Below are positions 33,503-43,029 of a DNA stretch of 64,000 nt, one piece after another; the first letter of the stretch is position 1, and every line of letters starts with the position of its first letter. The stretch is from Herbaspirillum sp. RV1423 (GTDB lineage Bacteria > Pseudomonadota > Gammaproteobacteria > Burkholderiales > Burkholderiaceae_D). The stretch lies in the NCBI RefSeq assembly GCF_000577615.1, contig NZ_CBXX010000016.1, positions 1-64,000 of the forward strand. Direction: 5' to 3'. The position numbers and the translations under genes are program-made. The notes below the pieces were generated by a model that was not told the DNA's origin, searched no databases, and worked only from the letters and a program-made list of their open reading frames with translations.

Positions 33503-34480
33503 ATGCAAACACGCAAGCTCGCCCGCGACGGCCTGACGGTTCCCGAAGTCGGCCTCGGTTGCTGGCAACTCGGCGGCGGCTGGGGCGACCACTGGGATAA
33601 CGACATCGCCCAGCAAACCTTGGCGCAGGCGTATGCGACCGGCGTGCGTTTCATCGACACCGCCGACGTTTACGGCAACGGCGCCAGCGAGCGTTCGGTC
33701 GGACAGTTCCTGACGGCGCACAAGGATCTCACCGTCGCCACCAAGCTCGGACGCGGCGCGATCTACCCGGACGGATACAGCCGAGACGCCGTGCGCACGG
33801 CGACGCAGCGTTCGCTGGAACGCCTCGGCGTCGACAAGCTCGACCTGACGCAATTGCATTGCGTGCCGCCGGCGGTGCTGAAAGACGGCAAGATTTTCGA
33901 CTGGATGCGCGAGTTGCGCGACGACGGGCTGATCAGCCGCTTCGGCGCCAGCGTCGAGACCGTCGAAGAAGGCTTGCTGTGCCTGGAGCAGGAAGGCATG
34001 ACTTCGCTGCAAATCATCTTCAACATCTTCCGCCAGAAGCCGCTGGAAGCATTGCTGCCGAAGGCGCAAGCGAAGGGCGTCGGCATCATCGTGCGGCTGC
34101 CGCTGGCCAGCGGCCTGCTGAGCGGCAAGATGACGCGCGCCACCACCTTCAAGCCGGACGATCATCGCAACTTCAACCGCGACGGCCAGCAATTCAATGT
34201 CGGCGAAACCTTCGCCGGTATCGAGTTCGCCACCGGCGTCGACCTGGCGCAGGAGATTGCGGCGCTGGTCCCGGCCGGCATGAGCATGGCGCAGATGGCC
34301 TTGCGCTGGATACTCGATCACGATGCGGTGTCGGTGGTCATTCCCGGCGCCAGTTCGCCGGAGCAGGTCTTGTCGAACGCCGGTGCTTCGGCTTTGCCGC
34401 GCCTGCCTGAAGAGCTGCACCGGAAACTGGCCGTGCTGTATCGCGACAAGATTCACGCGGCGATTCGCGGTCCGTATTGA
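33503..34480 (+). CDS. Aldo/keto reductase
   Basis: 325 aa, (beta/alpha)8 NADPH-dependent carbonyl reductase. Catalytic tetrad residues are recognisable: Asp and Tyr in RFIDTADVYGNGASE near 50, Lys in LTVATKLGRG near 80 and His in LTQLHCVPP near 118. The cofactor-binding C-terminal part contains ALRWILDHDAVSVVIPGASS. ATG at 33503 has AAGGA 7 bases upstream. Flanked by terminators, so monocistronic. Substrate unknown. Confidence 0.93.
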   Translation: MQTRKLARDGLTVPEVGLGCWQLGGGWGDHWDNDIAQQTLAQAYATGVRFIDTADVYGNGASERSVGQFLTAHKDLTVATKLGRGAIYPDGYSRDAVRTATQRSLERLGVDKLDLTQLHCVPPAVLKDGKIFDWMRELRDDGLISRFGASVETVEEGLLCLEQEGMTSLQIIFNIFRQKPLEALLPKAQAKGVGIIVRLPLASGLLSGKMTRATTFKPDDHRNFNRDGQQFNVGETFAGIEFATGVDLAQEIAALVPAGMSMAQMALRWILDHDAVSVVIPGASSPEQVLSNAGASALPRLPEELHRKLAVLYRDKIHAAIRGPY

Positions 34481-34506
34481 TGCATTGATTCCGCCGCCGT
34501 ATCAGC

Positions 34507-34540
34507 AAAAAGCCCATGTTCTTGCGAACATGGGCTTTTT
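34507..34540. terminator. Bidirectional terminator between aldo/keto reductase and chemoreceptor genes
   Basis: AAAAAGCCCATGTTC and GAACATGGGCTTTTT form a perfect 15-bp inverted repeat around TTGC, with A and T runs at the ends. It serves the two convergent genes at 34480 and 34558. Confidence 0.95.
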
Positions 34541-34557
34541 CACCGGGCGGAGCAACC

Positions 34558-36105
34558 TCAGAGTTTGAAGACGCTGACCACTTTCACCAGGTTGTCGCCT
34601 TGCATCTGCATCGATTTCGACGCGGCAGCGGCTTCTTCCACCAGCGCGGCGTTCTGCTGCGTGACTTCATCCATTTGCGTGATGGCGAGGTTGACCTGAT
34701 TGATGCCTTCGCTTTGCTCGTAACTGGCGACGGCGATTTCTTTGATTACTTCGCTGACCTTGTGGATGCTGTCGACCACTTCGCTCATGGTCTTGCCTGC
34801 CTGCTCCACCAGGTCGGAGCCGGTGCGCACTTCCTGCACCGAACCGTCGATCAGCGATTTGATTTCCTTCGCGGCGGCTGCCGAACGTTGCGCCAGGCTG
34901 CGCACTTCGCTGGCCACCACCGCAAAGCCGCGGCCTTGTTCTCCGGCGCGCGCTGCTTCCACTGCTGCATTCAGCGCGAGGATGTTGGTCTGGAAGGCGA
35001 TGCCGTCGATCACGCTGATGATTTCGACAATCTTGTTTGAAGAGGCGTTGATCGAATCCATGGTTTGGACGACCTTTTGCACCACGTTGCCGCCTTCTTC
35101 CGCGACCGTCGATGCCGACACCGCCAGCTCGCTGGCGTGCTTGGCGTTGGAGGCGTTCTGTTTCACGGTCGAGGTGATTTCTTCCATGGCGGAAGCGGTT
35201 TCCTCGAGCGAGCTGGCTTGTTCCTCGGTGCGGTTGGACAGGTCCATGTTGCCGGCGGCGATTTCATCGACCGATTGCTTGATAGAGTCGGTCGCCTTGA
35301 GGATGTTGCTGACGGTATCGACCATGCGGTCGCGCGTATAGGCAATCGAGGACACCAGGCTGGCTTCGTCGCCCTTGCGCACGGCGATCGCGCCGGTCAG
35401 GTCGCCTTCGGCGATCTTGCGCGCGATCTGCGACGCTTCGCTCGGTTCGCCGCCGATGGAGCGATAGATGTTGCGCACCACCAGCATGGCGATGGCGGAC
35501 ATGATGGCGCCGAGGATCAGCAGCACCGCGCCGGCCTTGACCAGCGAACGGTAAAAGGCGGCCTGGATGTCGTCCTGATAAACGCTGGCGACAAGATTCC
35601 AGTTCCACGGCCCGAAGCGCTTGACGAAGCCCATCTTGGAACTGGGCTTTTCTTCATTGGGACGCGGCCACCAGTATTCAAGGAAGCCTTCGCCCGCAGG
35701 CGACGCGCCGACGTCGGCGATCATCTTGTATAGTTGGTTGCCCTTGGCATCCTTGAAGTCGTACATGTTTTTGCCATTGAGTTTGGGACTCATCGGGTGC
35801 ATCACGACGACCGAATCGGCGCCCACCAAGGTGATGTAGCCGTTGCCGGTATAGCGTTGGTCGGAGACGCGGGCAATCGCTTCCTTCTTTGCATTTTCGA
35901 CCGACATCTTGCCGTCGGCGGCTTGTTTGGCGAGGCCGGCCAGGACGGAGTACGACATTTCGGTGATGTCGATCAGCGCGTGCTGGCGCTCGGCAATCTG
36001 CAGCTTGCGGGTTTCATAGATGTTCCATACCGATAACGCCAGCAGCGTCACCCACGAGAAGACCAGCGGAAGCCACAGCTTCTGTTTTAAAGATAGTTTG
36101 TTCAC
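34558..36105 (-). CDS. Methyl-accepting chemotaxis protein with single Cache domain
   Basis: 515 aa. TM1 at about 12-30, periplasmic single Cache domain at about 35-185 ([21 protein letters not shown] and [14 protein letters not shown]), TM2 at about 190-212, HAMP, then the signalling domain with the conserved hairpin [20 protein letters not shown]. Cache receptors of this kind often sense small carboxylates. No C-terminal NWETF-like pentapeptide (ends [10 protein letters not shown]), so adaptation enzymes bind elsewhere. No che genes nearby. Confidence 0.95.
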   Translation of the reverse strand: MNKLSLKQKLWLPLVFSWVTLLALSVWNIYETRKLQIAERQHALIDITEMSYSVLAGLAKQAADGKMSVENAKKEAIARVSDQRYTGNGYITLVGADSVVVMHPMSPKLNGKNMYDFKDAKGNQLYKMIADVGASPAGEGFLEYWWPRPNEEKPSSKMGFVKRFGPWNWNLVASVYQDDIQAAFYRSLVKAGAVLLILGAIMSAIAMLVVRNIYRSIGGEPSEASQIARKIAEGDLTGAIAVRKGDEASLVSSIAYTRDRMVDTVSNILKATDSIKQSVDEIAAGNMDLSNRTEEQASSLEETASAMEEITSTVKQNASNAKHASELAVSASTVAEEGGNVVQKVVQTMDSINASSNKIVEIISVIDGIAFQTNILALNAAVEAARAGEQGRGFAVVASEVRSLAQRSAAAAKEIKSLIDGSVQEVRTGSDLVEQAGKTMSEVVDSIHKVSEVIKEIAVASYEQSEGINQVNLAITQMDEVTQQNAALVEEAAAASKSMQMQGDNLVKVVSVFKL

Positions 36106-36280
36106 TATGGATTCCCCTTTTCTTGACGAAGCTGCTAAGTGACGGGAAAGAATTTTCCCGGGTCATTTTTTTGATTTGACCGAACATACTGGGTCGAATC
36201 TCTGTGCGAAAATCTTAGCATGCCAATGCGTCCCCACAACACCGAATTGACGGATTACGTCTCAGTCTTTTCCTGATAGG

Positions 36281-36326
36281 AAAAAAGCGGTATTGCCTTT
36301 CGAAATGAAAATGAAGGCAATACCGC
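36281..36326 (-). terminator. Terminator after the fused 5-oxoprolinase gene
   Basis: A perfect 13-bp inverted repeat, GCGGTATTGCCTT (36287-36299) and AAGGCAATACCGC (36314-36326), with a 14-nt loop. On the minus strand it is followed by a run of six T, so it terminates the gene ending at 36374. Confidence 0.92.
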
Positions 36327-36373
36327 AAAGGGACGACTGCTCAAGAGAAACTATTTACTGCAAGGCAAGTACA

Positions 36374-39300
36374 TCAGCCCATCTTGCCGTAGCCTCCGCC
36401 GCCTGGCGTGGTGATGACGAAAATGTCGCCCGGCTGCATCTCGGTGCTGGCCACGAAGCTGAGCTCTTCCTGGGTGCCGTCGTTGCGGATCACCATGTTG
36501 CGGCCGCACTGGCCCGGATCGCCACCCGCCGCGCCGAACGGCGGGACGATGCGATTGTTGGACAGGATCGAGGCCGTCATCGCTTCCAGGAAACGGATCT
36601 TGCGGATGCCGCCGTTGCCGCCGTGCCATTGGCCGGCGCCGCCGGAATTTTCGCGGATCTCATAGCTTTCCAGACGGACCGGATAGCGCCATTCGAGGAT
36701 CTCCGGATCGGTCAGGCGCGAGTTGGTCATGTGCGTTTGCACGACGTCGGTGCCGTTGAACCCCTTGCCGGCGCCGGAGCCGCCCGAGATGGTTTCGTAG
36801 TACTGGTACTCGCCGTTGCCGAACGTGAAATTGTTCATCGTGCCCGGCGCCGACGCCAGCACGCCGAGCGCGCCGTACAGCGCATTGGTGATGCAGCTTG
36901 AGGTCTCGACATTGCCCGACACCACCGCCGCCGGATAGCGGGGGTTGAGCATCGAGCCTTCCGGGATGATCACGTTGAGCGGCTTGAGGCAACCGGCGTT
37001 TAGCGGAATCTCGTCGTCCACGAGCGTGCGGAACACATACAGCACCGCCGCCATGCAGATCGCGCTGGGGGCGTTGAAGTTGTTGTTCAACTGCGGCGAG
37101 GTGCCGGTGAAGTCGATGTCGGCGGTGCGTGCGGCGTGATTGACGCGGATCGCCACCTTGATCACCGCGCCATTGTCGAGCGGGTATTCATAGGTGCTGT
37201 CCTTGAGCAGGGTGATGACGCGGCGCACCGCTTCCTCGGCGTTGTCCTGCACGTGACCCATGTAGGCTTGCACCACTTCGAGGCCGAAGTGATCGACCAT
37301 CTTCAACAATTCGTCAACGCCTTTCTGGTTGGCGGCGATCTGCGCCTGCAGGTCGGCCAGGTTCTGCGCGATGTTGCGCGCGGGGTAAGGACCGGAGCCG
37401 AGCAGGGCGACGGTTTCCTGTTCCAGGAAACGGCCGGCGCGCACCAACTGGAAGTTGTTGATCAGGATGCCTTCTTCTTCCACTACGGTGCTGTTGGCCG
37501 GCATCGAACCCGGCGTGATGCCGCCGATGTCTGAATGGTGGCCGCGCGATCCGACGTAGAACAGGATGTCGCGGCCGTTCTTGTCGAAAGCCGGCGTGAT
37601 CACCGTGATGTCCGGCAGATGCGTGCCGCCGTGGTAAGGATCGTTGAGCATGAAGACATCGCCCGGCTGCATCTTGCCGGCGTTCTCACGGATGATGGTG
37701 CGGATGCTCTCGCCCATCGAACCGAGATGTACCGGGATATGGGGCGCGTTGGCGATCAGGTTGCCTTGCGCGTCGAACAGCGCGCACGAGAAGTCCAGGC
37801 GTTCCTTGATATTGACCGAGAAGGCGGTGTTTTGCAGGCGCAGGCCCATCTGTTCGGCGATGCTCATGAACAGGTTGTTGAACACTTCCAGCATCACCGG
37901 ATCGGCTGTGGTGCCGATCGCCTTGCGCTGCGTGCGCGCCTGATAGCGCTGCATGACCAGATGGTTCAGCGGCGTGACTTCAGCCAGCCAGCCCGGCTCG
38001 ACGATATTGGTGGCGTTCTTTTCGGCGATGATGGCGGGGCCGTGCACGACGTCGCCGGGACATATGTCTTCGCGGCGGTACAGCGCGGTGTCATGCCACT
38101 GGCCTCCCGAGAACAGTTTCACGGTTTCGCTCGACCTCAGCGCACCGTCGCGCGGCGGCAATTGCTCGGCCTTTTCCTCGCGGTCGTTGGAGACGCCGAT
38201 CGCTTCCACCGAAATGGCTTCGATGATCATGGTCTTTTCCGGCATCAGGAAGGAATAGCGCTTCTTATAAGCCGACTCGAACTGGGCCACCATGCTCGCC
38301 ATATCGCCGAAGGCCACCACGATCACCGAATCGGTGCCGTCGTAACGCAGGTGGGCGCGCTTGATGACGTCGATTTGCGCCGGTGTTACGCCTTGCGACA
38401 GCAGGTCCTCAGCGGCTTGCGCGGCCAGCTTGGTCAGTTCCGCGTCGAGCTTGCCGATCGAGTCGCCCGACAGGGGCAGTTCCATCGCCTGTTCGCGCAT
38501 CGCGGTCTGGTCCGCCAGTCCCATGCCGTACGCCGACAGCACGCCTGCGAACGGATGCGCGAAGACGCGCGTCATGCCGAGCGCGTCGGCGACCAGGCAG
38601 GCGTGCTGGCCGCCGGCGCCGCCAAAGGTGGTCAGTGTGTAGTCGGTGACGTCATGGCCGCGCTGCACCGAGATGAACTTGATCGCGTTGGCCATGTTGC
38701 CGACGGCGATTTCGATGAAGCCTTCGGCGACTTCTTCCGGCGTGCGGCGATTGCCGGTTTCTTTATAAATACGGTCTGCCAGTTCGGTGAATTTCTGCAC
38801 CACGGCGTCGCGGTCCAGCGCCTGGTCGGCGGCGGGGCCGAACACTTTGGGGAAATAGGCGGGCTGGATTTTTCCCAGCATGACGTTGCAGTCGGTGACG
38901 GCGAGTTGGCCGCCGCGGCGATAGCTGGCCGGACCGGGATTGGCGCCGGCGCTGTCCGGACCGACACGATAACGGGCGCCGTCGAAGTGCAGGATCGAGC
39001 CGCCGCCTGCCGCTACGGTATGGATGCTCATCATCGGTGCGCGCATGCGCACGCCGGCAACCTGGGTTTCGAACTCGCGCTCGAACTCGCCGGCGTAATG
39101 CGACACGTCGGTCGAGGTGCCGCCCATGTCGAAGCCGATGATCTTGTCGAAGCCGGCCGTCTCCGCCGTGCGCACCATGCCGACGATGCCGCCGGCCGGG
39201 CCGGACAGGATCGAGTCCTTGCCCTGGAAGCGATGGGCGTCGGTCAGGCCGCCGTTGCTTTGCATGAACAGCAGGCGCACGCCGTCCATTTCACCGGCGA

Positions 39301-40000
39301 CCTGGTCGACGTAGCGACGCAGGATCGGCGACAGGTAAGCATCGACCACGGTGGTGTCGCCGCGCGAGACCAGCTTCATCATCGGGCTGACTTCATGCGA
39401 CACCGAGATTTGCGTGTAGCCGATGTCGGCAGCGATCTCAGCCAGTTTTTCTTCATGCGCGGTAAAGCGATAGCCATGCATCAGCACGATGGCGACAGAG
39501 CGATAGCCTTCCTTATATAGAGCAGCGAGTTGCCGACGCACCGACGCGTCGTCCAGCGGCTGCACCACTTCGCCGTGCGCGCTCAGGCGCTCGTCGACTT
39601 CCACGACTTTCTCGAACAGCAGTTCCGGCAACACGATGTTGCGGTCGAACAGGCGCGGGCGATTTTGATACGCAATGCGCAAGGCGTCGCGAAAACCCTT
39701 GGTGATCAAGAGGACGGTGGGATCGCCCTTGCGCTCAAGCAGCGCATTGGTGGCGACGGTGGTGCCCATCTTCACGGCTTCGACTTGTTGCGGCGAGATC
39801 GCTTCGTCGGGTCTGAGTCCCAACAGTCGCTTGATGCCGGCAACGGCGGCGTCTTTATATTGCTCGGGATTTTCCGACAGCAGCTTGTGCGTCAGCAGGG
39901 TGCCGTCCGGTTGGCGCGCGACGATGTCGGTGAACGTGCCGCCACGGTCGATCCAGAATTGCCAGCGTTGTTCGCCCAGTATGGTCTGTTCTTGATTCAT
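36374..40000 (-). CDS. Fused hydantoinase A/B, 5-oxoprolinase (ATP-hydrolysing) family
   Basis: 1,208 aa, the full length of the fused HyuA-HyuB/OPLAH type. The first half is an actin-like ATPase: FWIDRGGTFTDIVARQPDG near residue 15, KMGTTVATNALLERKG near 78, GFDMGGTSTDVSHYAGE near 300. The second half, from about 695 (ADPVMLEVFNNLFMSIAEQM), is hydantoinase B, with KERLDFSCALFDAQGN and YVGSRGHHSDIGGITPG. The family opens lactam rings of 5-oxoproline, hydantoins or related compounds using ATP. GAAAGG lies 8 bases before ATG 40000. It is divergent from a LivJHMGF importer that leads to a D-glutamate-cyclase-family gene, which favours 5-oxoproline as substrate; hydantoin remains possible. Confidence 0.93.
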   Translation of the reverse strand: MNQEQTILGEQRWQFWIDRGGTFTDIVARQPDGTLLTHKLLSENPEQYKDAAVAGIKRLLGLRPDEAISPQQVEAVKMGTTVATNALLERKGDPTVLLITKGFRDALRIAYQNRPRLFDRNIVLPELLFEKVVEVDERLSAHGEVVQPLDDASVRRQLAALYKEGYRSVAIVLMHGYRFTAHEEKLAEIAADIGYTQISVSHEVSPMMKLVSRGDTTVVDAYLSPILRRYVDQVAGEMDGVRLLFMQSNGGLTDAHRFQGKDSILSGPAGGIVGMVRTAETAGFDKIIGFDMGGTSTDVSHYAGEFEREFETQVAGVRMRAPMMSIHTVAAGGGSILHFDGARYRVGPDSAGANPGPASYRRGGQLAVTDCNVMLGKIQPAYFPKVFGPAADQALDRDAVVQKFTELADRIYKETGNRRTPEEVAEGFIEIAVGNMANAIKFISVQRGHDVTDYTLTTFGGAGGQHACLVADALGMTRVFAHPFAGVLSAYGMGLADQTAMREQAMELPLSGDSIGKLDAELTKLAAQAAEDLLSQGVTPAQIDVIKRAHLRYDGTDSVIVVAFGDMASMVAQFESAYKKRYSFLMPEKTMIIEAISVEAIGVSNDREEKAEQLPPRDGALRSSETVKLFSGGQWHDTALYRREDICPGDVVHGPAIIAEKNATNIVEPGWLAEVTPLNHLVMQRYQARTQRKAIGTTADPVMLEVFNNLFMSIAEQMGLRLQNTAFSVNIKERLDFSCALFDAQGNLIANAPHIPVHLGSMGESIRTIIRENAGKMQPGDVFMLNDPYHGGTHLPDITVITPAFDKNGRDILFYVGSRGHHSDIGGITPGSMPANSTVVEEEGILINNFQLVRAGRFLEQETVALLGSGPYPARNIAQNLADLQAQIAANQKGVDELLKMVDHFGLEVVQAYMGHVQDNAEEAVRRVITLLKDSTYEYPLDNGAVIKVAIRVNHAARTADIDFTGTSPQLNNNFNAPSAICMAAVLYVFRTLVDDEIPLNAGCLKPLNVIIPEGSMLNPRYPAAVVSGNVETSSCITNALYGALGVLASAPGTMNNFTFGNGEYQYYETISGGSGAGKGFNGTDVVQTHMTNSRLTDPEILEWRYPVRLESYEIRENSGGAGQWHGGNGGIRKIRFLEAMTASILSNNRIVPPFGAAGGDPGQCGRNMVIRNDGTQEELSFVASTEMQPGDIFVITTPGGGGYGKMG

Positions 40001-40258
40001 GGTGCATTGCCTTTCTCAAATGAACTTCCAGGTGCATTTTTGTTGATGAATTATCGATATTTTGCACATAAACCGTGCGAAACGTATCAAATGTTTATAT
40101 GAGGAAACGCTGGAAAGACCAGTTAAATCCTCCTCAAAGCCTTGCTGTATCTGTATTTGCGGCTGATGCAGGGGTGAAACGTAAAATCAGGCACGCGATT
40201 TGCTAATAACTCGTTAATGATTTGGCGATCATTTATTTTTTTAAATACTAATAATTTA
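40001..40258. other. AT-rich divergent intergenic region
   Basis: About 260 bp, notably AT-rich from 40195 on, containing the promoter of the minus-strand 5-oxoprolinase gene and leading into the plus-strand promoter at 40259. No gene recognised here; a minus-strand frame at 40267-40566 is considered spurious. Confidence 0.5.
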
Positions 40259-40288
40259 TTGACATATTATCGATGAAACATATAGGAT
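40259..40288 (+). promoter_or_regulatory. Probable sigma-70 promoter of the 41-codon ORF and importer operon
   Basis: A perfect -35 box TTGACA at 40259-40264 is followed after 16 bp by TATAGG (40281-40286) or after 18 bp by TAGGAT (40283-40288). Transcription would begin about 20 bp before the small ORF at 40315. Confidence 0.65.
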
Positions 40289-40314
40289 TCAACAAAAAAA
40301 TAAAGGAGATAAAA

Positions 40315-40440
40315 ATGGGAATAGAACCAAGTAAAAAGAGCGGAAGGCAGATCAGCGTCGACACCGCCGCCATTTTTGAGCGCGTCCTTCATGCCGGCAC
40401 AAAGCCGGTATGCAACAAGGCCGTGCCCGACGAATCCTGA
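40315..40440 (+). CDS. 41-aa small protein, unknown function
   Basis: A short ORF, ATG 40315 to TGA 40440, 41 aa, sequence beginning MGIEPSKKSGRQISVD, with VLHAGTKPVCNKAVP in the second half and a single Cys. AAAGGAGAT lies 5 bases before the ATG, a near-perfect Shine-Dalgarno, and a TTGACA promoter lies just upstream. It is hydrophilic, basic, with no signal peptide or membrane segment. I recognise no family. A hairpin (ATGCCGGC 40391-40398 with GCCGGTAT 40404-40411) lies in its 3' half. It precedes the importer genes by 274 bp; it could be a leader/attenuator peptide, a small regulator, or a modified-peptide precursor. Confidence 0.6.
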   Translation: MGIEPSKKSGRQISVDTAAIFERVLHAGTKPVCNKAVPDES

Positions 40441-40714
40441 ATTGAGAAGTCGATAGAAGTCGCAGCGCAACACCAGCAAGACCTCACGCCGTCGTGCCGG
40501 GGCAGCCTTCACAGGCGGTCGCGTCGCATCGGTATGAAGTCTTGTAGTGAAGTCCAGCCGGTTCACCGGATTGGAGTGGTTTCACACAGCCTTTGTTATT
40601 GCAGCGGAGAGGTGGCGGCAAGCAATGGCTGTTTTTGGGGAGTTCCTCGCTCAAAGCTTCATGCAGCGGGGAAGTTTGGATGTCATTCGTCAATACAACA
40701 AGGAGCGTCTCATC

Positions 40715-41992
40715 ATGTTAGGTCTCGTCTTCAAACGTGTTTTCAAAGCCGGCCTGGCCGCGTCTTTCTGCATGGCTGCCTGGTCGGCGCATGCGCAGCA
40801 GCAGGAAATCAAGATCGGGGTGATCTATCCGCTGAGCGGCGCCGCCGCCTCGACCGGCGCCGAAATGAAAGACGCGCTGGAACTGGCTGCCGACATCATC
40901 AACAACGGCGCCAAGAGCGTGCCCAACCTGCCGTTTTCGGCCGGCGGCGGCCTGCCTAATCTGAAGGGCGCCAAGATCAAGCTGGTGTTCGCCGATTCGC
41001 AAGGCAACCCGCAAGTCGGCGCGACCGAAGCGGAACGCCTGATCACGCAAGAGAAGGTAGTGGCCGTGGTCGGCGCCTACTTCAGCAACGTCACCGCCAC
41101 CACCAGCCAGGTCGCGGAACGCTACAAGGTGCCTTACCTGAATCCGGAGTCGTCGTCGGCGTCGCTGACGCAGCGCGGCTTCAAGTGGTTCTTCCGCACC
41201 ACGGCGCATGACGACCTGTTCGTCACCAACTTCTATGAGTTCTTCAAGGAGCTGGAAGCCAAGAAGGGCATCAAGATCAGCAAGCTCGGCGCCTTCAACG
41301 AAAACACGCTGTGGGGCAATGAAACCACCAAGCTCGAAACCAAGCTGTCCAAGGATCGCGGCTACGACCTGGTGAAGACCATCGTCTATCCGGCCAAGAG
41401 CACCCAGCTCACTTCCGAAGTGCAGTTGCTCAAAGCCGCCGCGCCGCAGGTGGTGCTGCAGTCGTCCTACCTCGGCGATGCCATCCTGTCGATGAAGACT
41501 TATAAGGAACTGGGCTTTACGCCGGACATGATCCTGGCCAACGACGCCGGTTTCATCGACACCGAGTTCGTCAAGACGCTGGGTAAGGACGCCGACTACA
41601 TTATCACGCGCGACGTCTGGTCGCTCGACTTGGCCGCCAAGAACCCGCTGATCAAGCAAGTCAACGATCTGTTCAATGCGCGCTACAAGATCAACTTCAC
41701 CGGCAACTCGTCGCGCACCTTCACCGGCCTGATGACGTTGGCCGATGCGATCAACCGCGCCGGTTCGACCGATCCGGAAGCAATCCGCAAGGCGCTGTCT
41801 GAAACCAATATTCCCGGCAACAAGCTGATCATGCCGTGGAAGGGCGTCAAGTTCGACGAGCATGGCCAGAACACGTTCGGCTCCGGCATTCTGCTGCAAG
41901 TGATCAACGGCAAGTACTACACCGTGTGGCCGTTCGACATGGCCACGCGCGACATCGTATGGCCGATGCCGAAGTGGGATCAGCGCAAGTAA
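40715..41992 (+). CDS. livK: Branched-chain amino acid-type ABC transporter, periplasmic binding protein
   Basis: 425 aa. Signal peptide to about residue 27 (AAWSAHA then QQQEIKIG), then a periplasmic-binding type I fold (IGVIYPLSGAAASTGAEMKDALELA). ATG 40715 has AAGGAG 9 bases upstream; the frame stays open to 40547. It captures a ligand for the LivHMGF channel downstream. LivK-like proteins also bind amides, hydroxy acids and other non-BCAA ligands, so, given the neighbours, an oxoproline- or glutamate-like ligand is plausible. Confidence 0.93.
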   Translation: MLGLVFKRVFKAGLAASFCMAAWSAHAQQQEIKIGVIYPLSGAAASTGAEMKDALELAADIINNGAKSVPNLPFSAGGGLPNLKGAKIKLVFADSQGNPQVGATEAERLITQEKVVAVVGAYFSNVTATTSQVAERYKVPYLNPESSSASLTQRGFKWFFRTTAHDDLFVTNFYEFFKELEAKKGIKISKLGAFNENTLWGNETTKLETKLSKDRGYDLVKTIVYPAKSTQLTSEVQLLKAAAPQVVLQSSYLGDAILSMKTYKELGFTPDMILANDAGFIDTEFVKTLGKDADYIITRDVWSLDLAAKNPLIKQVNDLFNARYKINFTGNSSRTFTGLMTLADAINRAGSTDPEAIRKALSETNIPGNKLIMPWKGVKFDEHGQNTFGSGILLQVINGKYYTVWPFDMATRDIVWPMPKWDQRK

Positions 41993-42010
41993 CAAGTCAT
42001 GGCAGGGAAA

Positions 42011-42065
42011 CGGCAGGCCGGCGGCGCAATGGCGGTACATGCAGCACAGGCGGCGCGGCCTGCCG
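42011..42065 (+). promoter_or_regulatory. Intercistronic stem-loop between binding protein and permease genes
   Basis: Perfect 10-bp inverted repeat CGGCAGGCCG (42011-42020) and CGGCCTGCCG (42056-42065) with a 35-nt loop, in the 136-bp gap. Without a T run it is probably an mRNA-stabilising or processing hairpin that favours high binding-protein levels over permease. Confidence 0.6.
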
Positions 42066-42128
42066 TTCGGATTCAATGTTCATCGCGGGTATTTACGGCG
42101 CGTAAATGATGCGTTTAAGGGGAAACTT

Positions 42129-42995
42129 ATGTCTTGGGAAATTTTGGTGCAGACCCTGGCGTCCGGCTTGTTGATCGGATTGATTTATGCGCTCGTGGCA
42201 ATCGGACTGACGCTGATCTTCGGCGTCATGGACATCGTCAACTTCTCGCACGGCGAGTTTTTGATGTTCGGCATGTATTCCAGTTTCTGGCTGTTTGCGC
42301 TGTATGCGCTCGATCCGATTTTCACGCTGCCGCTGACAGCTTTGTTCCTGTTCGCGCTCGGCGCCTTGTTGTACAAACTGGTGATCCGCAAGATCACCAA
42401 CGCGCCGATGGTGTCGCAAATCTTCACCACCTTCGGCCTCATGATCCTGTTTCGCGGCATCGCGCAATTTTTCTGGAAGGCCGACTTCCGCACCGTCGAA
42501 AACTCGATGGTCAGTGGTCACGTGTCCATCGGCGGCATCCAGATCGGCGCACCGCAACTGACCGCCGGCATCGGCGCGATCATCGTCACCGGCGTGATCT
42601 ACCTGTTCCTGACCCGTACCAGAATCGGTGCCGCGCTTGAAGCGACCGCCGCCGACAAGGAAGCGGCACAACTGATGGGCATCGACTCGCAAAAGATGTT
42701 TGCGCTGGCCTGGGGCGTCGGGGCGGCCTGCGCCGGCGTGGCGGGAGCCTTGCTGTCGACCTTCTTCCCGATCTTTCCCGAAGTCGGCGCCAACTTCATC
42801 CTGATTGCCTTCGTCGTGGTCAACCTGGGCGGCTTCGGCAGCGTGGTCGGCGCATTGATCGCCGGCGTGCTGGTCGGCCTGATCGAAGTGATGGGCGGCT
42901 TTTTCCTCGGGCCGCAATACAAGATGGCGATCGTGCTGGCGCTGTTCCTGACGGTGCTGATGTTCCGCCCGCAGGGATTGATGGGCAAGGCCTGA
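42129..42995 (+). CDS. livH: Branched-chain amino acid-type ABC permease LivH
   Basis: 288 aa, about eight membrane helices. Typical LivH start LIYALVAIGLTLIFGVMDIVNFSHGEF and the later FVVVNLGGFGSVVGALIAG. ATG 42129 is preceded by AGGGG 7 bases upstream. Forms the channel with LivM. Follows the binding protein by 136 bp. Confidence 0.95.
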   Translation: MSWEILVQTLASGLLIGLIYALVAIGLTLIFGVMDIVNFSHGEFLMFGMYSSFWLFALYALDPIFTLPLTALFLFALGALLYKLVIRKITNAPMVSQIFTTFGLMILFRGIAQFFWKADFRTVENSMVSGHVSIGGIQIGAPQLTAGIGAIIVTGVIYLFLTRTRIGAALEATAADKEAAQLMGIDSQKMFALAWGVGAACAGVAGALLSTFFPIFPEVGANFILIAFVVVNLGGFGSVVGALIAGVLVGLIEVMGGFFLGPQYKMAIVLALFLTVLMFRPQGLMGKA

Positions 42996-43029
42996 ACCCG
43001 GCGGCCCAATTTATTCAGAGAGGAACCTC

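Noticed and set aside
37535..39520. 661-codon plus-strand frame opposite the 5-oxoprolinase gene
   Set aside because: Antisense shadow, no motifs; the minus-strand protein is full length and recognisable.
40267..40566. 99-codon minus-strand ORF overlapping the 41-codon ORF
   Set aside because: No ribosome-binding site, and it runs through the plus-strand promoter and SD of the small ORF, which is better supported.
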